Assembly (NCBI GenBank): GCA_039680625.1
Contig: JBDKSN010000129.1
Coordinates: forward strand, 1-42,007
DNA from: JAAYDS01 sp039680625
Lineage (GTDB): Bacteria > Chloroflexota > Anaerolineae > UBA1429
Reading direction: 5' to 3'
Length of the DNA: 42,007 nt
Shown here: positions 7,444 to 15,283 of the stretch, in pieces
Layout: each line of letters starts with the position of its first letter
Numbering within the stretch: the first letter of the stretch is position 1
Translations under genes and position numbers: made by a program
Notes under the pieces: model-generated
What the model was told of the DNA's origin: nothing
Seen by the model: the letters and a program-made list of their open reading frames with translations, nothing else
The model's database searches: none

Positions 7444-8937
7444 ATGACGCATACCATCGTCTCTCTGCATCGTTGGGCCGACGCCGCTGATGTGGTTACG
7501 CCTCTGGGGCAATGTCTGAGCGACCTCGGCGGCATCGCCGCGCTCGTCAAGCCCGGACAGACGGTGGTGATCAAACCCAACCTGACGGCGAATGCCCCCG
7601 AAGAGTCGGGGGGCACGACTCGCGTGGCCCTGGTCGAGGCGTTGGTGCGCGCGGTGCAGAGCTGTTCGCCGGCGCGCGTGATTGTGGCGGAGGGCACGGG
7701 GCAATTTGGCCTTGCGCAAGAGACGGCTTTTCCCCGGCCAGCCTGGCGTGAGATGGCTGCCCGTACCGGCTGCGAGCTGTACAATCTCGACGCCGGGCCG
7801 CACACGCACGTGCATCTGGAGGAGAGGCGCTATCCCGAAGATTTGCCGATCTCGACGCTGATCCTGGATGCCGACGTGCTGATCACCGTGCCTTGTCTCA
7901 AACCGCACATCACTACGGACTATACCGTCGCTATCAAGAATGGCTTTGCCCACATCCCTCAGGTGGCGCGCACCGAGGCGCACCGGCGCTCCATGGTCGA
8001 GCATGCTCTGGTCGATATCAACCGTGCTCGTCGACCCGATGTGATCGTTGTCGATGGATACGATGGCTGCGAGGGCATTGCCGGTGGCAACAAGTTCGAT
8101 CGCCCGGCCGGGGCCAGACTGCTCATGGCGGGCACCGATCCAGTGGCGGTTGACCTGATTGCGCGGCAACTGATGGGCCTTTCTGAGCGGACCCGCTATC
8201 TGAATTGGGCCATTGCTGATGGCGTTGGCACGGCTGACCTGTCGGCGGTCGAGATTCGCGGTGAGTCGGTGGCCACGCTGACGCGCCGGTTCGAGACCCC
8301 CGCTGAAGAGGTCTGTGGGCTACTGTCTGGCCTGCAGTTCATCGATCAAGGCGGTTGCTCCGGCTGCCGCGCCGCTGCCCTCTCGGCCGCCCAGCGCTAC
8401 CTCTATCAGGGCATCGCCCATCCCTTCGCGTTGGTCGTGGGCGCTGGTGAGACCATCGCCGCCCTTGATCGCCCGGCAATCGTCGTAGGATGTTGTGCGG
8501 CCAAGCACAGCCACTTGGGCACGCATATTCCGGGATGCCCGGCCCCGCTTGATGCGATTCGCGAGGCGCTGGAGCAGCAGGACCTGGTCTGTCAGCGATG
8601 CCGCTGGCTCGCTGAGAGCCTGCGCGACCGGATTCCCGCCGTGTTGGCGCCCTATCTGCGGCTGGTAGCTTCGGGCATGCAAGTTCACCTGGGCGACCAA
8701 GTGTCTGGCCCCTGGCACGTCGAGCTTCTTGTGGGCCAGTGCAGTGCGGCGTATGCCGAGCGGGTGATCGAGCGAGCCACGCAATATGGCCTCGACCCTG
8801 AGCGCGATGTGGTGCACCTGCCGGGCCACCCGGTCACTGAGGATGAGCTGCTCGCGGCCTTGGAGCAGCTGGCCAACGTCGTCGAGGCCCATCAACAGGC
8901 CCAGGTTCAACTTGACCGTCAGAGGGAGTGCATGTAG
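7444..8937 (+). CDS. DUF362 protein with Cys-rich C-terminal half
   Basis: The first ~270 residues match the DUF362 pattern: KPGQTVVIKPNLTAN, ARVIVAEGTG, LITVPCLKPHITTDYTVAIKNGF, and a later AGTDPVAVDLIA. Biochemical roles in this family are largely undefined. The second half is not the usual ferredoxin-like tail. It carries GGCSGCRAAAL, VVGCCAAKH, GCPAP and VCQRCRW, which could bind a metal or an Fe-S cluster, then an alpha/beta segment ending in a Gln-rich tail. The ATG at 7444 has only a weak ribosome site. The stop codon overlaps the -10 box of the tRNA-Glu promoter. No function is assigned. Confidence 0.8.
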   Translation: MTHTIVSLHRWADAADVVTPLGQCLSDLGGIAALVKPGQTVVIKPNLTANAPEESGGTTRVALVEALVRAVQSCSPARVIVAEGTGQFGLAQETAFPRPAWREMAARTGCELYNLDAGPHTHVHLEERRYPEDLPISTLILDADVLITVPCLKPHITTDYTVAIKNGFAHIPQVARTEAHRRSMVEHALVDINRARRPDVIVVDGYDGCEGIAGGNKFDRPAGARLLMAGTDPVAVDLIARQLMGLSERTRYLNWAIADGVGTADLSAVEIRGESVATLTRRFETPAEEVCGLLSGLQFIDQGGCSGCRAAALSAAQRYLYQGIAHPFALVVGAGETIAALDRPAIVVGCCAAKHSHLGTHIPGCPAPLDAIREALEQQDLVCQRCRWLAESLRDRIPAVLAPYLRLVASGMQVHLGDQVSGPWHVELLVGQCSAAYAERVIERATQYGLDPERDVVHLPGHPVTEDELLAALEQLANVVEAHQQAQVQLDRQRECM

Positions 8938-8940
8938 AAT
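8912..8940 (+). promoter_or_regulatory. tRNA-Glu promoter
   Basis: TTGACC (8912-8917), 17-bp spacer, TAGAAT (8935-8940). It lies inside the end of the DUF362 gene, and the TAG of the -10 is that gene's stop codon. Predicted initiation is ~10 nt before the mature tRNA. Confidence 0.75.
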
Positions 8941-8956
8941 AGCCCCTCGTAGGTTA

Positions 8957-9029
8957 GCCCCTATCGTCTAGTGGCCTAGGACACAGCCCTTTCAAGGCTG
9001 CGACCGGGATTCGAATTCCCGTGGGGGCA
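8957..9029 (+). tRNA. tRNA-Glu (anticodon TTC)
   Basis: The cloverleaf can be drawn by eye. The acceptor is GCCCCTA paired with TGGGGGC (one G-U). The anticodon loop CTTTCAA sits between CAGCC and GGCTG, and the T arm is CGGGA-TTCGAAT-TCCCG. The discriminator is A, and no CCA is encoded. It reads GAA/GAG codons. Confidence 0.95.
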
Positions 9030-9044
9030 TTGAGTGCGGTCTAG

Positions 9045-9075
9045 AGAGCCTCTGGCATGTGCCAGAGGCTCTTTG
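9045..9075 (+). terminator. Terminator after tRNA-Glu
   Basis: Arms 9045-9057 and 9060-9072 pair perfectly (12 bp with a 4-nt loop is the likely form), followed by a short T-rich TTTGT. It starts 15 nt past the tRNA. Confidence 0.75.
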
Positions 9076-9191
9076 TATCTGTCGCGCTCCCTGTCATTGT
9101 GTCAGACGCAGACCCTGCGTTGACTTTCTACCGGCTGCGGCCGCGAAGTGTATCGTCCTGTTCGCAGAGCCGACCTGGCACCGTCGGCACA

Positions 9192-9220
9192 TTGACCGAC
9201 ACGCGACATCGGCTTATAAT
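9192..9220 (+). promoter_or_regulatory. Promoter of the lar genes
   Basis: TTGACC (9192-9197), 17-bp spacer, perfect TATAAT (9215-9220). Predicted initiation near 9227 gives a ~29-nt leader to ATG 9256. Confidence 0.75.
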
Positions 9221-9255
9221 CTATAGTATCTGACTTGAGATTGAGTGAGGGCGGT

Positions 9256-10062
9256 ATGCTCGAAGATAAGGAACGCACGCTCCTGGCTGCCATCGGCACT
9301 CTCGAGCGAGTGGCGGTGGCCTTCTCTGGGGGCGTCGACAGCAGCCTGTTGCTGGCCGTCAGTGTAGAGGTGCTGGGCCGTGAGCGGGTCGTGGCCTTGA
9401 CGGCTGACTCGCCACTGCTGCCCCGCGAGGAGCTCGACACCGCTCGCGAGGTCGCCGCCTCGCTCGGCGTGCGCTTGGTCGAGTTGCCCTTTGACGAGCT
9501 GCAATTCGCGCCCGTGCAGACCAATGCGCCCCTCCGCTGCTATCACTGCAAGCGGGCGCGCTTTGAGGCGCTGCAAGGCTATGCACGCCAGCTGGGTGGT
9601 TATGTGCTGGTGCACGGTGAGAACGCCGATGATGCGCTGGACGATCGCCCGGGCTCGAGAGCTGCTGCCGAGCTGGGGGTGCGCGCACCCCTGGCCGAGG
9701 TGGGTTTGACCAAGGCTGAGATCCGTGAGCTCTCTCGCCGACGTGGCCTGCCGACGTGGAACCATCCGGCCGCCTCCTGCCTGGCGACACGCTTCTCGAC
9801 CGGCACGGTGCTCTCACGCGAGGCGCTGTCGCGCGTGGAACAGGCCGAGAGTGCGTTGCGCGCCTTGTTGGGTGAGGGGCAGCTGCGGGTGCGCGATCAC
9901 TTTCCTGTGGCTCGTATCGAGCTGCCCCCCGCGATGATCGCTGCCGCTGCCGCAGAGCCTTTGCGTGAGCGCATTGTGGCGGCGCTCGAGCCGTTGGGTT
10001 ATCGCTACGTTAGTCTGGACCTACAGGGATATCGGATGGGGAACATGAATGCCCATGTCTGA
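9256..10062 (+). CDS. larE: Sulfur transferase LarE (nickel-pincer cofactor synthesis)
   Basis: LarE adenylates the carboxylates of pyridinium-3,5-biscarboxylic acid mononucleotide and installs sulfur to give the bis-thiocarboxylate. It has 268 residues. The PP-loop SGGVDSS at 24-30 binds ATP. ASCLATRF carries Cys175, the position of the sacrificial Cys in the Lactobacillus enzyme. A CYHCK motif (95-99) is also present. ATG 9256 is chosen because it follows GAGGG and a promoter; an in-frame TTG at 9235 is less likely. The gene overlaps larB by 14 nt, so the three lar genes are one operon. Confidence 0.93.
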   Translation: MLEDKERTLLAAIGTLERVAVAFSGGVDSSLLLAVSVEVLGRERVVALTADSPLLPREELDTAREVAASLGVRLVELPFDELQFAPVQTNAPLRCYHCKRARFEALQGYARQLGGYVLVHGENADDALDDRPGSRAAAELGVRAPLAEVGLTKAEIRELSRRRGLPTWNHPAASCLATRFSTGTVLSREALSRVEQAESALRALLGEGQLRVRDHFPVARIELPPAMIAAAAAEPLRERIVAALEPLGYRYVSLDLQGYRMGNMNAHV

Positions 10063-10789
10063 ACCGATGGATTTGAACCATGTGCCCTTTGCCGAGCTCG
10101 ACTTGCTGCGCGAACAGCGCAAGGGCGCGCCCGAGATCGTCTGGACGCCGAACAAGACTACCGAGCAGTGCCTCGACATCGCCCATGCGTTTCTCAACCG
10201 TACGGGCCGGGTCATCTTGAGCCGAGTCTCCCCGGCGCTGCGCGAGGCGCTGGATACCGAGTTCGGCGTTGCTGCCTATGAGTGGTACGCGGCCTCATGC
10301 ACGGCGATCATCCGCCAGGACCACCGTGTAGAGCTAAAGGGCGGGCGCGTTGGCATCCTGACGGCGGGCACCTCCGATCAGCCCAGCGCCGAAGAGGCGG
10401 CTATCGTCTGCCAGGAAATGGGTTGCACGGTCTATCCCTGCTATGACGTGGGCGTAGCCGGGTTGCACCGCCTGTTTGGCCCGCTAGAGAGGCTGCTGCA
10501 CGAGGTCGATGTCGACGTGATCATCGTCGCCGCCGGCATGGATGGCGCCCTGCCGTCGGTGGTGTCGGGCCTGGTCGATGTCCCCGTGATCGGCCTGCCC
10601 ACCGCTGTGGGCTACGGCCTGGGCGGGCAGGGCAAGGCGGCTCTGCTGACGATGCTGCAAACTTGCTCGCCGGGCCTGGCCGTGGTGAACATCGGCAACG
10701 GCGTCGGCGCCGGGGTGACGGCAGCGTTGATCGCCAACCGTGCCGCTCGTTTTCGTCAGTCGCCCGACAAGGATGAGCACCGTGAGTGA
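10049..10789 (+). CDS. larB: Pyridinium-3,5-biscarboxylate mononucleotide synthase LarB
   Basis: LarB carboxylates and hydrolyses nicotinic acid adenine dinucleotide to form the first intermediate of the nickel-pincer nucleotide. The 246-aa protein has the PurE-like C-terminal domain: GILTAGTSDQPSAEEA, IIVAAGMDGALPSVVSGLV, VIGLPTAVGYGLGGQGKAAL and the end NIGNGVGAG. The start is ATG 10049 or 10055; both lie inside the end of larE, so translation is coupled. The 3' end overlaps larC by 17 nt. Confidence 0.94.
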   Translation: MPMSEPMDLNHVPFAELDLLREQRKGAPEIVWTPNKTTEQCLDIAHAFLNRTGRVILSRVSPALREALDTEFGVAAYEWYAASCTAIIRQDHRVELKGGRVGILTAGTSDQPSAEEAAIVCQEMGCTVYPCYDVGVAGLHRLFGPLERLLHEVDVDVIIVAAGMDGALPSVVSGLVDVPVIGLPTAVGYGLGGQGKAALLTMLQTCSPGLAVVNIGNGVGAGVTAALIANRAARFRQSPDKDEHRE

Positions 10790-11240
10790 GGATGAACGCA
10801 GCGAACCCGTGGTGGTGCTCGCGTGCAACATCGATGACATGACCGGCGAAGAGCTGGGCTATGCCCTCGAACAGCTGCTGCGCGAAGGAGCCCTAGACGC
10901 CTGGCACACGCCTATTGTGATGAAAAAGAGCCGGCCAGCGGTCATCTTTAGCGTGTTGTGTCGCGTGCAAGATGCGCCGCGTCTACGCGAGGCGATGCTG
11001 GTGCACACCACGACGCTGGGCGTGCGCTGGCAGACGTGCGAACGGCTGGCGTGTGAGCGGCGCCTGGTCACCGTCGACACCACATGGGGGCCTATCCGCT
11101 GCAAGCTCAAACTGCTGCATGGTCGCGTGTTGACCGCAAAAGCCGAATATGAAGACTGTGCTACCGCAGCTCAGCAACATGGCGTCAGCCTGCGCACAGT
11201 TGCTCGCGAGGCAGAGCGTCTCGCCCTCTCGGCTGACTAG
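10773..11240 (+). CDS. larC: Stand-alone C-terminal domain of nickel-insertion protein LarC (LarC2)
   Basis: LarC is the CTP-dependent enzyme that inserts Ni into the pincer nucleotide. The 155-aa product matches only the C-terminal part: NIDDMTGEELGYALEQLL, TPIVMKKSRPA, TTTLGVRW and KAEYEDC. The N-terminal LarC1 part (Ni_insertion/DUF111 start) is absent: the reading frame begins at the domain border and upstream sequence is larB. In Lactobacillus LarC is made from two frames by ribosomal frameshifting; here no LarC1 frame is in view. Start ATG 10773, with GTG 10782 as an alternative. Confidence 0.88.
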   Translation: MSTVSEDERSEPVVVLACNIDDMTGEELGYALEQLLREGALDAWHTPIVMKKSRPAVIFSVLCRVQDAPRLREAMLVHTTTLGVRWQTCERLACERRLVTVDTTWGPIRCKLKLLHGRVLTAKAEYEDCATAAQQHGVSLRTVAREAERLALSAD

Positions 11241-11261
11241 TTGATTCGCCCGGCTAGCCGC

Positions 11262-14200
11262 TTACTCTAGCAGCAGCCACTCTGTCTCACCTTTGTCGCC
11301 CCCGATCTTGATCCACACCTGGGCACTCGTGCCTGCCCCCTGTTCATTGCCCGTGACGACCTCGACGGAGTAACTGTGTGGTAGAGGTATCACCGTGAGT
11401 AGTGGCCGAACAATGGGTTGGCGCAGATGAAGAGCCGGTGTGCTCACGGGGGTGGCGGCCAGCGTCGCCACCTGGAGTTGGAACCCTGGCTGCTTGAACT
11501 CGAGGGCAAAGGTGGCCGTCGGCACTCCCTCGATCAGACAGGCCTCGAGGTTGCCATCGGCCTTGTCTGTCGCCAGCCAGCGCTCAAAGGTAAAGGTCTT
11601 GGCACCCGAACCGGGGTCGACACTCGCTCGTGCGACGAACCAGTCTGGCTCAGGGCCAGTGTTGTCGTGTTTGAGACACACCTTGTTGATGGTGCCCACA
11701 TCTATGCTAGCTACCGTGAACGCCCGCTCACTACTTGCAGCAAAGCTGTGGAGCGGCGTCGGCTCGGGGCTGGGCATGAGTGTGCTCGTAGCTGTTGGCG
11801 AAGGTTCGGGGGTCAGCGTGGGGAGCTCGCCTGGGCTTGGGTCGACGTTGTCCTGCACGCCGTCGCCATCGGTGTCTTTGTTGATCGGGCTGGTGCCGTT
11901 CGCGACCTCAGCGCCGTCGGGCAACGTGTCGCCATCGGTATCGACGTTCTGCGGGTTCGTGCCGTACGCCAACTCTTGAGATACCGTCAGACCATCGGCA
12001 TCCTCGTCAGAGGCGAGGTATTGCGCTGTGGCCGTAGCTGCGGCGACTGTGGCGGCCTGGAGATTCGATGTTGCCTGTGCCTGGGCGGTCTCCGTCTGGT
12101 AAGCGGCGAGAGCCTGCGCCGTCTGGGTGACCTGAGCGGCCGCGATCGCCTCAGCTGTTGCCGTGGCCAGGTTCACGTTGAGGGCCACTGCTGTCTGCTG
12201 CGCAGATTGAGTCTTCTTCGCATTGTTGTAGGCCAGAGCAACACCGGCGAACAGCAAGAGCACGAGCGTTGTAAGCAGCGGAATCGCCCAAGCGGGCAGG
12301 ATGGGCTTGACGGTGAGGTTGCCCTGCGCTGTGGCAAGGGGGCTGTCTCCCGCCATAGCCCGCACCTGGAAAGCGCTCGTGCTCGGGTTGCCCATCAGGG
12401 GGCGTCTGCCACGGGCGCGGATCGGCAGGCGAATCTGTTGGCGTTGTCCCGCCTGGAGGGTGAGCGACTGACTGGTGGCTGGAGTCATGAGCGTGTCGGT
12501 TGGATCGATCAGGGCCAGTGAGACGGTCTCGGGACTGTTGCCCGCGTTCGAAATGGTGACCTGCCCTTCGCCGGCATTGACGAACGTGCTGGGCTGCAAC
12601 TCCAGGCCGACTGAGCGAAAAGGCTGCACGACGCACGTCGCCGAGGCATGTGCGCCGACGGCAGGGTTTGCCCGCGAGATGACGCGCACGTCAAACACGT
12701 GTGTGCCGCTGAGACTGGTCGAGTCACGCGGCGGAGCGAGGCGCAGGGTGATGGTGCCGCTGTCGCCGGGAGCCAGGCGCAGCGGCTCCACCGGCAGTGT
12801 GACCCAACTAGCGGGCAGGTTCTCGACCAAGGCGGTAAAGTGATCGACTTGCTGCTGCTGATTGAGGACGTGCAGCGTCATCGTGGCCACCTTGCCAGGC
12901 TCTACCGTCACCTGCTCTGGGTCGACGGTCAATGCCACCAGGCCGCCCGCAGCCCGTGATGCAGCCGGTGCTGCAAGAGAGGCCTCGGGCGGCGCGGCGC
13001 GCATGCCCCCCTCGGCGAGGCGCAGGCGCAACCAGTGGCTGCCGACGCGGACTGACTGGCCCAGTCGCCACGGTTCGGCTACTCCCGGCAGGAGCTTGTT
13101 GTCGCCTAGATAAGTGCCGTTGGTCGAGTTCAGGTCGGTGACGAAGAACCGACCGTTGTCGATGCTCACCTGGCAGTGTTGCCGCGAGACCTGGGTGTCG
13201 TTGAGGGCGACGTTATTTGCTGGATCACGCCCGATCGTCAGCGCACGGCGAGAGCCAAAGGCGATGGCAGTGCTACGGCCATCCGGACCGAGCACCAAGA
13301 GCTGCGGGCCGCCCTCGAGATCCGAAGGGGGCGTGGGCCAAGCGGCATCTTGAGGCGCCGGCGGCGGGGCTTCTTGCGCCATGAGGGTCATCAGGCTGGC
13401 ATGGCCTGCGCCGGCTGGGGTGACGGTGGCCTCTAGCGGTGCGCCCGACAGGCTGCTGCGCGCGAGGCGGAGCGCCTCGGCCATGGCGCCCGCCGTCTGG
13501 TAACGATCCTCGGGGCGTTTGGCCAGCGCTTGAAGGATGATGCGCTCGACGGCCGTGGGCAGTTCGGGCACGAGCTGACGCGGAGGTGGTGGTGGTTGTT
13601 GGGTATGCGCCTGCAACGCCTCGGTCAGCGTAGTCACGGCAAAGGGCACGCGGCCGGTGACCAGCTCATACAGCACGATGCCCAAGGCATAGATATCTGC
13701 GCGCCCATCGACGGGCTTGGCCTCGCATTGCTCAGGCGCCATGTAGGCCGGCGTCCCCATTGACAGGCCGGCCATCGATTGCACGCCGCCCTCGGCGAGC
13801 TTGGCCAAACCGAAATCGGTCACTACAGGTTGAAAGCTCAGCCCGACAGCGTTCGTTTGGCCAGCTTCGAGCGGCTCTAGGATGACATTGCCCGGCTTGA
13901 TGTCGCGGTGGTACACCCCGTGGCGATGCGCATAGTCGAGGGCCTCGGCCACCAACTCGACGATGCCCAGCGCTTCGGGCAAGGCGATCGTCTGCTGGCG
14001 CTGATGCAGCAAGTGGAGCCAATCTGCCAGGTTCTGCCCGGCGACGTAGGCCATCACCAGATAGAGCTGTTGCGGGTCACTGCTGAACGAGTAAATGGGC
14101 ACGATTCCGGGATGCGAAAGGGCCGCGATGGCCCGCGCCTCTTGCAGAAACCGCTCGCGAAAGCCCTGCTGCGTGGCGATGTGGCTATGCATGAGCTTGA

Positions 14201-14321
14201 TGGCCACATCGCGGTTGAGGGCGACATCGTGAGCCAAGAACACCGCGCCCATACCCCCTTGGCCGAGCAGCCGATCGATGCGATAGGTGTTGTTGAGCAC
14301 CGTGCCCACAAGCTTTTCCAT
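11262..14321 (-). CDS. Membrane Ser/Thr kinase with FHA, TSP3-like repeats and split PLAT-like domain
   Basis: The 1019-aa kinase is the last gene of the contractile operon. Kinase domain 12-280: Gly loop GQGGMG, Lys42 (VAIK), HRDIKPGN (138-145), DFG (169-171), APE (195-197), all intact. FHA domain ~360-432 keeps Arg365, Ser379 and Asn401 for phosphothreonine binding. Ig-like beta region 460-670 follows, then one membrane helix 676-698. Outside there is an Ala/Thr/Gln coiled stretch, Ca-binding TSP3-like repeats (DTDGD, ~772-825), a Pro/Thr linker, and two PLAT/LH2 halves in reversed order (865-930, then 983-1019). ATG 14321 follows GAAAGG. It lies 32 nt after the FHA-tail gene, so co-expression is near certain. 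Control of the particle by phosphorylation is inferred. Confidence 0.88.
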   Translation of the reverse strand: MEKLVGTVLNNTYRIDRLLGQGGMGAVFLAHDVALNRDVAIKLMHSHIATQQGFRERFLQEARAIAALSHPGIVPIYSFSSDPQQLYLVMAYVAGQNLADWLHLLHQRQQTIALPEALGIVELVAEALDYAHRHGVYHRDIKPGNVILEPLEAGQTNAVGLSFQPVVTDFGLAKLAEGGVQSMAGLSMGTPAYMAPEQCEAKPVDGRADIYALGIVLYELVTGRVPFAVTTLTEALQAHTQQPPPPPRQLVPELPTAVERIILQALAKRPEDRYQTAGAMAEALRLARSSLSGAPLEATVTPAGAGHASLMTLMAQEAPPPAPQDAAWPTPPSDLEGGPQLLVLGPDGRSTAIAFGSRRALTIGRDPANNVALNDTQVSRQHCQVSIDNGRFFVTDLNSTNGTYLGDNKLLPGVAEPWRLGQSVRVGSHWLRLRLAEGGMRAAPPEASLAAPAASRAAGGLVALTVDPEQVTVEPGKVATMTLHVLNQQQQVDHFTALVENLPASWVTLPVEPLRLAPGDSGTITLRLAPPRDSTSLSGTHVFDVRVISRANPAVGAHASATCVVQPFRSVGLELQPSTFVNAGEGQVTISNAGNSPETVSLALIDPTDTLMTPATSQSLTLQAGQRQQIRLPIRARGRRPLMGNPSTSAFQVRAMAGDSPLATAQGNLTVKPILPAWAIPLLTTLVLLLFAGVALAYNNAKKTQSAQQTAVALNVNLATATAEAIAAAQVTQTAQALAAYQTETAQAQATSNLQAATVAAATATAQYLASDEDADGLTVSQELAYGTNPQNVDTDGDTLPDGAEVANGTSPINKDTDGDGVQDNVDPSPGELPTLTPEPSPTATSTLMPSPEPTPLHSFAASSERAFTVASIDVGTINKVCLKHDNTGPEPDWFVARASVDPGSGAKTFTFERWLATDKADGNLEACLIEGVPTATFALEFKQPGFQLQVATLAATPVSTPALHLRQPIVRPLLTVIPLPHSYSVEVVTGNEQGAGTSAQVWIKIGGDKGETEWLLLE

Positions 14322-14353
14322 GGTGCTGCCTTTCGTGACCTTGTCGGTGAGGG

Positions 14354-15280
14354 TCACTCGATCTGCAACGTATACCCTACGTGCGCAGGGCAATGCTGCC
14401 GGACCACGCCCTCGATCAGCGACAGGTCAGGTTGTTGCGTCAACCCGCGCACAATCACCGCAAAGGTGTGCGGCTGCGGCGTGTTCTCGCGGATCTCGAC
14501 CTGTCCGCCGGTGCATAGCTCCAAGTGACGCCGCAACCCCGGCAGAGTACCGCGCGCGCGCAGCAGCCAGGCGCCGTGCTTGACGAGCTGGCGCCTCACT
14601 GCGAGCGGCCAGCGCTCGGCGATCTCGAGGCCCAGCCAATCGGCCAACGGGCGCAGCCAGCCCTCAGGGCAAGTCTCGGGGTCGAGGAACAAGTCGAAAT
14701 GAGCAATGATCTGCTCGATCGGGCCGAGCAGGTCTTCGGGGATGAGCAGATACCGCCCGAGGAAGTCATCCTCGGCATAGATGGGCGGCAGGTATTGCAG
14801 CCACCGACTCTCTCGTAAGGGCATGCCCACCCAGCGCTCGGCCGCCGACGGAGAGTGGGGAGGAAGCATGGTTGGAGGCGATGGAGGCGCTGCGCTTGGC
14901 TCGGGCCACTCGGGGCGCCCGCTTACCGGCATCTCGGGTTCTGCAGAGGGCGGCGTGGGTTCTGGCGCAGCGACAAGAGTCAGACGGAATGAGCCGATGG
15001 CGATCACATCGCCGTCGCGCAAGGGGAGCAGCTCGTGCGGGGGCACAGGGCGGCCGTTGAGCGCCGTGCCGTTGCTGCTGCCGACGTCTTGCAGGCGATA
15101 CGGCAGGCGGTCGCAATAGATGCGCGCATGGACGCGCGAGACGGCGGTGTCAGGCAAGACCAAGTCGTTTTGGGGTGCGGGGCTGCGGCCGATGCGGACG
15201 ACCGGCAACGTCAGCGGATAGACCGACTCGGGCACGTCGGGTGCGCGAATGAGCAAACGAGCCACGGGTTGTTCGCTCAC
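14354..15280 (-). CDS. FHA domain fused to phage tail protein I
   Basis: Residues 1-105 form an FHA domain with the phosphothreonine-binding set: IGRS (Arg32), SRVH (Ser48) and SSNGT (Asn70). A Pro-rich linker (106-148) leads to a P2 gpI-like tail domain: LQYLPPIYAEDDFLGRYL, then a segment around EGWLRPLADWLGLE and RGTLPGLRRHLELCTG. gpI links the baseplate wedge to fibres in P2; in eCIS such proteins sit at the baseplate rim. The fusion puts a phospho-reader on the particle, next to a kinase gene. The gene starts 3 nt after the baseplate J-like stop. Confidence 0.9.
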   Translation of the reverse strand: MSEQPVARLLIRAPDVPESVYPLTLPVVRIGRSPAPQNDLVLPDTAVSRVHARIYCDRLPYRLQDVGSSNGTALNGRPVPPHELLPLRDGDVIAIGSFRLTLVAAPEPTPPSAEPEMPVSGRPEWPEPSAAPPSPPTMLPPHSPSAAERWVGMPLRESRWLQYLPPIYAEDDFLGRYLLIPEDLLGPIEQIIAHFDLFLDPETCPEGWLRPLADWLGLEIAERWPLAVRRQLVKHGAWLLRARGTLPGLRRHLELCTGGQVEIRENTPQPHTFAVIVRGLTQQPDLSLIEGVVRQHCPAHVGYTLQIE

Positions 15281-15283
15281 GGG

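Noticed and set aside
11241..11261. Small palindrome CGGCTAGCCG between larC and the kinase gene
   Set aside because: The stem is only 4-5 bp with no T-run, too weak to call a terminator.
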